A DNA stretch of 64,000 bases from Streptomyces tirandamycinicus (GTDB taxonomy: Bacteria > Actinomycetota > Actinomycetes > Streptomycetales > Streptomycetaceae), in the NCBI RefSeq assembly GCF_003097515.1, contig NZ_CP029188.1, forward strand, positions 4,537,001 to 4,601,000. Reading direction: 5' to 3'. The position numbers and the translations under genes were made by a program. Each line of letters starts with the position of its first letter. Positions within the stretch are counted from its first letter, which is position 1. Positions 58,933-64,000 of the stretch are shown one piece after another. The notes below the pieces were generated by a model. It was not told where the DNA came from, did not search any database, and saw only the letters and a program-made list of their open reading frames with translations.

Positions 58933-59670
58933 ATGCCCCGACGTACCGCGCGACTCCTGCTGTCGATTGTCATGCTCATGGTGGCCTCATCGGGCGGGGT
59001 CGTGGCCACCGCCGGCACCGCGCAGGCCGACGGCTGCTACACCTGGTCCCGCACCCTCTCCCAGGGCGCCACCGGCGCCGATGTCACCGAGCTCCAGATC
59101 CGCGTGGCCGGGTACCCCGGCTACGGAGCGGTCCTGGCCGTCGACGGCGACTACGGGCCCGCCACCACCGCCGCCGTCAAACGCTTCCAGTCGGCCTACG
59201 GTCTCACCGCCGACGGTGTCGCCGGCTCCGCGACCTTCAACAAGCTGTACGCCCTCCAGGACGACGACTGCACCCCCGTGCACTTCAGCTACGCCGAACT
59301 CAACGACTGCAACTCCACCTGGTCGGGCGGCGCGGTGAGCGCCGCCACCGCCAAGTCCAACGCCCTGCGCACGATGTGGAAGCTGGAAGCCATGCGGCAC
59401 GCGCTCGGCGACCAGCCCATCCGGGTGACCAGCGGTTTCCGCTCCCACGCCTGCAACGACGCGGTCGGCGGCGCGTCCGGCAGCCGCCATCTCTACGGTG
59501 ACGCCGCGGACCTGGGCGCCGGCCCGCACTCGCTGTGCACCCTCGCCCAGCAGGCCCGCAACCACGGCTTCAACGGCATCCTCGGCCCCGGCTACCCCGG
59601 CCACGGCGACCACACCCACCTCGACCACCGCGCGAGCCGCTTCTGGTCGGCGTCCAGCTGCGGGATCTGA
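58933..59670 (+). CDS. Secreted M15 D-Ala-D-Ala carboxypeptidase-like protein with PG-binding domain
   Basis: A 245-residue secreted protein. A signal peptide (RRTARLLLSIVMLMVASSGG, cleaved after about A-Q-A at 32) is followed by a peptidoglycan-binding type 1 domain (ATGADVTELQIRVAGYPGYG, AVKRFQSAYGLTADGVAG) and an M15-type zinc peptidase. Zinc ligands are in GSRHLYGDAADLG (His, Asp) and GHGDHTHLDHR (His), with SGFRSHACND before them. It trims cell-wall peptides outside the cell. ATG 58933 has tggagggc upstream and fits the signal peptide. The stop lies inside a 32-bp tandem duplication, and a terminator follows. Confidence 0.92.
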   Translation: MPRRTARLLLSIVMLMVASSGGVVATAGTAQADGCYTWSRTLSQGATGADVTELQIRVAGYPGYGAVLAVDGDYGPATTAAVKRFQSAYGLTADGVAGSATFNKLYALQDDDCTPVHFSYAELNDCNSTWSGGAVSAATAKSNALRTMWKLEAMRHALGDQPIRVTSGFRSHACNDAVGGASGSRHLYGDAADLGAGPHSLCTLAQQARNHGFNGILGPGYPGHGDHTHLDHRASRFWSASSCGI

Positions 59671-59725
59671 CCGGTCGGAGCGGTTCGGAATCCGGGATCC
59701 GACCGGTCGGAGCGGTTCGGAATCC
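59662..59725. repeat. 32-bp tandem duplication spanning the M15 gene stop codon
   Basis: 59662-59693 and 59694-59725 are identical except that the first reads gggatctga (last codons and stop) and the second gggatccga. A third diverged copy follows, then a 9-bp array (ccggagcgg) to about 59800. Confidence 0.95.
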
Positions 59726-59836
59726 GGGATCGGAGCGGCCGGAGCGGGTTCGGAATCCGGAACCGGAGCGGCCGGAGCGGCCGGAGCGGCCGGAGCGGGT
59801 GGGGCGGACCCGCCCGCGCGGACGACACACGACGCG

Positions 59837-59874
59837 GGCGGGCGCCCGGACCACCGATGGTCCGGGCGCCCGCC
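59837..59874. terminator. Bidirectional terminator between the M15 gene and nrdB
   Basis: A 17-bp perfect stem (59837-59853 with 59858-59874) with a ccga loop, between convergent genes. Confidence 0.88.
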
Positions 59875-59933
59875 TCGTCCGCGGCCCGCGCCCTCCCCGA
59901 GAAGCCCTCGTCAGAGGTCTTCGGAAGGCTGCC

Positions 59934-60941
59934 TCAGAAGTCCTCGTCCAGGTCGACCGTGCCCTCGACCGCGACCTGGTACGCCGACGGCCGGCGCTCG
60001 AAGAAGTTGGTCAGCTCCTGCACGCCCTGCAACTCCATGAAGGAGAAGGGGTTCTGCGAGCCGAACACCGGGGCGAAGCCCAGCCGGGTCAGCCGCTGGT
60101 CGGCGACGCACTCCAGGTACTCGCGCATCGACTCGGTGTTCATCCCCGGCAGCCCGTCGCCGCACAGGTCGCGGGCGAACTGCAGCTCGGCCTCGACCGC
60201 CTCCTTCAGCATGTCCGTGACCTGCTGCCCGAGGGCGTCGTCGAAGAGCTCCGGCTCCTCCTTGCGGACCGTGTCCACGACCTCGAAGGCGAAGTTCATG
60301 TGCATGGTCTCGTCCCGGAACACCCAGTTCGTCCCGGTCGCCAGTCCGTGCAGCAGACCCCGCGAGCGGAACCAGTACACATAGGCGAACGCCCCGTAGA
60401 AGAACAGCCCCTCGATGCACGCCGCGAAGCAGATCAGGTTCAGCAGGAAGCGGCGGCGGTCGGCCTGGGTCTCCAGCCGGTCGATCTTCTCGACCGAGTC
60501 CATCCACCGGAAGCAGAACTGGGCCTTCTCCCGGATCGACGGGATGCTCTCCACCGCGGCGAAGGCCGCGGCGCGGTCCTCGGGATCGGGCAGATAGGTG
60601 TCCAGCAGCGTCAGGTAGAACTGGACGTGCACGGCCTCCTCGAAGAGCTGCCGCGACAGGTAGAGGCGCGCCTCGGGGGAGTTGATGTGCTTGTACAGCG
60701 TCAGCACCAGGTTGTTCGCGACGATCGAGTCGCCGGTCGCGAAGAACGCGACCAGACGGCCGATCAGGTGCTGCTCGCCCGGGCTCAGCTTGGCGAGGTC
60801 GGCGACGTCCGAGTGGAGGTCGACCTCCTCCACCGTCCAGGTGTTCTTGATGGCGTCCCGGTAGCGGTCGTAGAAGTCCGGGTAGCGCATCGGGCGCAGC
60901 GTCAGCTCGAAGCCCGGATCGAGCAGGTTCTTGTCGTTCAT
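59934..60941 (-). CDS. nrdB: Class I ribonucleotide reductase beta subunit NrdB
   Basis: A 335-residue diiron radical subunit. Iron ligands are seen in FFATGDSIVANNL (Asp), QLFEEAVHVQFYLT (Glu and His) and a second E-x2-H in FRDETMHMNFAFE. The Tyr four residues after the first His (H-V-Q-F-Y) is placed as the radical Tyr of class Ia enzymes. The C-terminus VEGTVDLDEDF is the acidic tail that docks on NrdA. ATG at 60941 lies 57 bp downstream of nrdA on the same strand, in an operon. No nrdS-type AraC gene follows; a convergent peptidase gene does. Confidence 0.95.
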   Translation of the reverse strand: MNDKNLLDPGFELTLRPMRYPDFYDRYRDAIKNTWTVEEVDLHSDVADLAKLSPGEQHLIGRLVAFFATGDSIVANNLVLTLYKHINSPEARLYLSRQLFEEAVHVQFYLTLLDTYLPDPEDRAAAFAAVESIPSIREKAQFCFRWMDSVEKIDRLETQADRRRFLLNLICFAACIEGLFFYGAFAYVYWFRSRGLLHGLATGTNWVFRDETMHMNFAFEVVDTVRKEEPELFDDALGQQVTDMLKEAVEAELQFARDLCGDGLPGMNTESMREYLECVADQRLTRLGFAPVFGSQNPFSFMELQGVQELTNFFERRPSAYQVAVEGTVDLDEDF

Positions 60942-60998
60942 AGCAGTCGGCGCGGGGGCCGTCCTCCAGAGGTGGGGGGTGCGGATGGCGGGGCGGAG

Positions 60999-63377
60999 TT
61001 ACTGGCAGGCCTCGCAGGACTCCGGGTTCTCCAGTGAGCAGGCGACGGCCTCGGGGTCGGCGGCCTGCTGGACGGGGATGGTGGCGGCCGGAGCGGCGCC
61101 CGAGGCGGCCCGCGCGATCCGGGTCGCGGGGCGGGACCGCAGGTAGTACGTGGTCTTCAGGCCCTGCTTCCAGGCGTACGCGTACATCGAGGAGAGCTTG
61201 CCGATGGTCGGCGTCTCCATGAAGAGGTTCAGCGACTGCGACTGGTCGAGGAACGGGGTGCGGGCCGCGGCCATGTCGATCAGGCCGCGCTGGGGGATCT
61301 CCCAGGCGGTGCGGTACAGCTCCCGCACCTGGGCCGGGATCCAGTTCAGGCCCTGCACCGAGCCGCCGGAGTCGCGCAGCGCCTCCCGGGTCTGCGCGTC
61401 CCACACGCCGAGCCGCTTCAGGTCGTCCACCAGGTAGGAGTTCACCTGGAGGAACTCGCCCGACAGCGTCTCGCGCTTGAAGAGGTTGGAGACCTGCGGC
61501 TCGATGCACTCGTACACACCGGCGATCGACGCGATGGTGGCGGTCGGCGCGATGGCGAGCAGCAGCGAGTTGCGCATGCCGGTGGCGGCGACACGCTCGC
61601 GCAGCGCGGCCCAGCGCTCGGGCCACGCGAACTGCGTGTCGTAGTGGTCGGGGTGCAGCACACCCCGGGCGGTGCGGGTCCGCTCCCACGCCGGGAGGGA
61701 TCCGTGGCGCTCGGCCAGGTCGCAGGACGCCTCGTAGGCGGCCAGCATGATCCGCTCGGCGATGCGCGTGGACAGCGCCTTCGCCCCGGCGGAGTCGAAC
61801 GGCAGGCGCAGCTTGAAGAAGACGTCCTGCAGGCCCATCGCGCCCAGGCCCACCGGGCGCCACTTGGCGTTGGAGCGGCCGGCCTGCTCGGTCGGGTAGT
61901 AGTTGATGTCGACGACCCGGTCGAGGAAGGTCACGGCGGTGCGGACGGTGTCGTCCAGCCGCGCCCAGTCGATCACCTCCTCGCCGTCGGCGGCGTCCGG
62001 TACGACGAACGCGCCGAGGTTCACCGAACCGAGGTTGCAGACGGCGGTCTCGCCGTCGTCGGTCACCTCGATGATCTCGGTGCACAGGTTGGAGGAGTGG
62101 ACGACGGTACCGGGTTCCGCGGTCTGGTTGGCCGTGCGGTTGGACGCGTCCTTGAAGGTCATCCAGCCGTTGCCGGTCTGGGCGAGGGTGCGCATCATGC
62201 GCCCGTAGAGCTCACGGGCGGGGATGGTGCGGCGGGCGAGCCCGGCGGCCTCCGCCTTGCGGTACGCGGCGTCGAAGTCGTCGCCCCAGAGGTCGACGAG
62301 CTCGGGCACGTCGGCGGGGGAGAACAGCGACCAGTCGGCGTCGGCGTTCACCCGGCGCATGAACTCGTCGGGGATCCAGTGCGCCAGGTTGAGGTTGTGC
62401 GTGCGGCGCGCCTCCTCGCCCGTGTTGTCCCGCAGCTCCAGGAACTCCTCGATGTCCGCGTGCCAGGTCTCCAGGTAGACGCAGGCGGCGCCCTTGCGCC
62501 GGCCGCCCTGGTTGACGGCGGCCACCGACGAGTCCAGCGTGCGCAGGAACGGCACGATGCCGTTGGAGTGGCCGTTGGTCCCCCGGATGAGCGAACCGCG
62601 GGAGCGGATGCGGGAGTACGACAGGCCGATGCCGCCGGCGTGCTTCGAGAGCCGTGCCACCTGGTGGTAGCGCTCGTAGATGGAGTCCAGTTCGTCCAGC
62701 GGGGAGTCCAGCAGGTAGCAGGACGACATCTGGGGGTGCCGGGTGCCGGAGTTGAAGAGCGTGGGGGAGGACGGCAGGTAGTCGAGGCGGCTCATCAGCC
62801 CGTACAGGGACGCCACTTCGTCCAGCGCGCGCGGGGAGTCGTCCTCGGCGAGACCGCAGGCGACGCGCAGCATGAAGTACTGCGGGGTTTCGATGACCTT
62901 GCGGGTGATCGGGTGCCGGAGCAGATAGCGGCTGTAGAGGGTGCGCAGGCCGAAGTAGCCGAAGCGGTCGTCGGCGTCCGGGTCGACCAGCGCGTCGAGA
63001 CGCCGGGCGTGCGCCCCGGCGAACGCGGCGGTGCGGTCCGCGATCAGCCCCTCGCGGTGGCCGACGGCGATCGAGCCGGAGAACGCGGACGCGCCCTGGC
63101 CGGCCGCCTCGTCCGCGATGGTGAGGGTGAGCAGTCGTGCCGCGAGCCGGGAGTACGCCGGGTCCTCGGAGATCAGCCCGGCGGCCGCCTCCGTGGCCAG
63201 TTCGCGCAGTTCGGCCTCGTCGGAGCCCGCGTGACGGCCCCGGAGAGCGGCCGCGGCCACCCGGCCGGGGTCGGCGTCGGGCAGGTCGGCGGTGAGCTCG
63301 GTCAGGGTCCGCAGGAGCGCGGTGCCTGGTCCGTCGGCGAGCTGCGCTGAAGCAGGATCGGGCGGCGCGATGGTCAC
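60999..63377 (-). CDS. nrdA: Class I ribonucleotide reductase alpha subunit NrdA
   Basis: A 792-residue catalytic subunit reducing NDPs to dNDPs. Active-site residues are visible: GTRHPQMSSCYLL (first redox Cys), HSSNLCTEIIE (thiyl Cys and Glu), CNLGSVNLG (second redox Cys), PTATIASIAG, and a C-terminal Cys pair ESCEACQ for reactivation. The N-terminus aligns with the later part of an ATP-cone but the V-x-K-R-D-G strand is missing, so allosteric activity control may be lost. GTG at 63377 has gggagagc upstream; the frame extends further into the leader but that part is the riboswitch. Expression is likely repressed by coenzyme B12 and by NrdR. Confidence 0.95.
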   Translation of the reverse strand: MTIAPPDPASAQLADGPGTALLRTLTELTADLPDADPGRVAAAALRGRHAGSDEAELRELATEAAAGLISEDPAYSRLAARLLTLTIADEAAGQGASAFSGSIAVGHREGLIADRTAAFAGAHARRLDALVDPDADDRFGYFGLRTLYSRYLLRHPITRKVIETPQYFMLRVACGLAEDDSPRALDEVASLYGLMSRLDYLPSSPTLFNSGTRHPQMSSCYLLDSPLDELDSIYERYHQVARLSKHAGGIGLSYSRIRSRGSLIRGTNGHSNGIVPFLRTLDSSVAAVNQGGRRKGAACVYLETWHADIEEFLELRDNTGEEARRTHNLNLAHWIPDEFMRRVNADADWSLFSPADVPELVDLWGDDFDAAYRKAEAAGLARRTIPARELYGRMMRTLAQTGNGWMTFKDASNRTANQTAEPGTVVHSSNLCTEIIEVTDDGETAVCNLGSVNLGAFVVPDAADGEEVIDWARLDDTVRTAVTFLDRVVDINYYPTEQAGRSNAKWRPVGLGAMGLQDVFFKLRLPFDSAGAKALSTRIAERIMLAAYEASCDLAERHGSLPAWERTRTARGVLHPDHYDTQFAWPERWAALRERVAATGMRNSLLLAIAPTATIASIAGVYECIEPQVSNLFKRETLSGEFLQVNSYLVDDLKRLGVWDAQTREALRDSGGSVQGLNWIPAQVRELYRTAWEIPQRGLIDMAAARTPFLDQSQSLNLFMETPTIGKLSSMYAYAWKQGLKTTYYLRSRPATRIARAASGAAPAATIPVQQAADPEAVACSLENPESCEACQ

Positions 63378-63504
63378 GGGGTGCTCTCCCTCGCTCGGCT
63401 GGGGGCCGGCGGGGCGGGGGCACGGACGCACACCCGGGCAGGGCGGACCGCGTCCACCGGCCTTTTCCGCGAGGCCCGGACGTCTGGGCACCCGGGCCGG
63501 ACGG

Positions 63505-63650
63505 TCCGGGCGCACCGTCGGCAGGTTCTCGGACTCACACGGGGCGTACGGGTCCTGGTTTCGGACCGGCGCACGCCGGTACACCGTTGCGGGACAGTTC
63601 CGGATTCCCACCGGATTCCCCTGCGTCGACAGCGAGCACGAGCATACATG
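63505..63650 (-). promoter_or_regulatory. Cobalamin riboswitch in the nrdA leader
   Basis: Reading the minus strand, the conserved aptamer core GGTGGGAATCCGGAACTGT with CCCGCAACGGTGTA follows (plus about 63580-63625), and the B12-box side GAGTCCGAGAACCTGCC lies at plus 63520-63536. These match the adenosylcobalamin riboswitch consensus. The region ends about 130 nt before the nrdA start; downstream stems (gcccggac with gtccgggc, and ggcc-tcgcggaaaa-ggcc) could form the expression platform. A B12 riboswitch controlling the class Ia nrd operon is known in S. coelicolor. The 5' boundary is approximate. Confidence 0.88.
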
Positions 63651-63688
63651 TAGGGGCGGCGAGTTGCGGCACCCCCCACATGTTGTGT
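63641..63688 (-). promoter_or_regulatory. Paired NrdR-type boxes upstream of nrdA
   Basis: Two 16-bp elements centred on acatgt, agcatacatgtagggg (63641-63656) and cccccacatgttgtgt (63673-63688), have centres 32 bp apart, about three helical turns. NrdR boxes occur in pairs with this spacing. The proximal box overlaps a possible -10 (TATGCT on the minus strand). Confidence 0.65.
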
Positions 63689-63699
63689 CGTGAGCCCGT

Positions 63700-63999
63700 T
63701 CAGAGCTCCAGGGCGTAGGTCAGCAGGGGAGGCATGCCGGGCACGGGTGTCCAGTCCCGCCCGGGTGTCCGCGCGAAGCCGAGCCGTCCGTACAGGCGAT
63801 GGGCGGCGTGCATCGCGGAATGGGTGGAGAGGACCAGCCGTTGACAGCCGAGGGCCCGGGCGCGCTCGGCGCACGCCCGCACCAGCGCCTCCCCCACTCC
63901 CCGGCCGCGGGCCGCCGGGTCGACCGCCAGCATCCGGAACTCGGCTTCCAGCGGGCCGGCGACCTCGGCCCAGGGCCCGCCGTACGGAGTGAACGTCAC
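63700..63999 (-). CDS. GNAT-family N-acetyltransferase, C-terminal part (runs off the right edge)
   Basis: The last 99 residues of an acetyltransferase: FRMLAVDPAARGRGVGEALV contains the acetyl-CoA pyrophosphate loop R-G-R-G-V-G, followed by RALGCQRLVLSTHSAMHAAH and LYGRLGFARTPGRDW, which is standard for GNAT motifs A and B. The true start is beyond the window. It lies upstream of nrdA on the same strand, with its stop at 63700 only a few bases from the distal NrdR-type box. The substrate is unknown. Confidence 0.85.
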   Translation of the reverse strand: MTFTPYGGPWAEVAGPLEAEFRMLAVDPAARGRGVGEALVRACAERARALGCQRLVLSTHSAMHAAHRLYGRLGFARTPGRDWTPVPGMPPLLTYALEL

Positions 64000-64000
64000 C

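Overview
This is a very GC-rich stretch (well above 70 percent G+C in most genes) with GTG and TTG starts, tightly packed genes, WhiB-like, sigma-R/RsrA and mycoredoxin genes and an initiator tRNA typical of Actinobacteria. Everything points to the core region of a Streptomyces chromosome. From memory, and not checked by search, the order wblC ... hisN ... aroA ... sigR-rsrA ... nrdB-nrdA matches the central SCO518x-SCO522x part of the S. coelicolor chromosome. A large subset (adnA-adnB-nudC-mrx-uvrD2-wblC/whiB7-ABC1 kinase, then the DUF2342 protease, PDZ/Lon protease and UPF0182 protein) is also ordered as in Mycobacterium tuberculosis around Rv3193c-Rv3202c.

Layout. 1-6.7 kb: a cut-off lipoprotein gene, a secreted TAP-type alpha/beta hydrolase, an MHYT membrane sensor, and a fusion of membrane segments, a pseudokinase and an LPG-flippase domain. 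6.9-20.8 kb: DNA repair and redox block: alkyltransferase-like protein, AdnA and AdnB helicase-nucleases, M20 dipeptidase, NudC, mycoredoxin (with a sigma-R promoter) and UvrD2. 20.8-25.2 kb: wblC with a long attenuator leader, two small genes, an AarF/UbiB kinase-like gene and a ThiF-like gene. 25.5-31.6 kb: M48-like metallopeptidase, TerD-AIM24 plus two further AIM24 genes, Nudix hydrolase, DUF2342 protease. 31.9-39.1 kb: SDR, moaE, a small membrane peptide, PDZ/Lon protease, PPA1309 protein, UPF0182 membrane protein. 39.2-42.1 kb: two identical initiator tRNA genes bracketing a Sel1/TPR gene that carries an antisense scrap of an amidase gene. 42.4-50.3 kb: Fur-type repressor and divergent catalase, CBS protein, hisN, TetR and SMR exporter, rsgA, aroA, M50 protease. 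50.3-59.7 kb: minisatellite DNA, SRAP protein, hydrolase, sigR-rsrA, two HD-GYP-type membrane proteins, a TPR protein, peptide deformylase, a secreted M15 peptidase. 59.9-64 kb: nrdB and nrdA behind a cobalamin riboswitch and paired NrdR-like boxes, then a cut-off GNAT gene.

How it fits together. Much of the window deals with thiol/oxidative stress (sigR-rsrA, mycoredoxin, catalase), DNA-end processing and repair (AdnAB, UvrD2, ATL, SRAP), translation stress (WblC, RsgA, peptide deformylase) and dNTP supply (NrdAB). Regulatory signals that can be read directly are: a WblC promoter with its AT-rich box, a 109-codon leader ORF and an attenuator; sigma-R promoters for mrx and for sigR; dual sigR starts exactly 55 codons apart; a catalase promoter with an inverted repeat in its spacer; and the nrdA riboswitch.

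The oddest unexplained structure is a recurring pattern in which the stop codon of a gene sits inside a short tandem duplication running into the intergenic DNA. It occurs at the TAP hydrolase, moaE, rsrA, def and the M15 peptidase, with periods of 50, 53, 17, 17 and 32 bp. No wholly novel defence or biosynthetic system was found.
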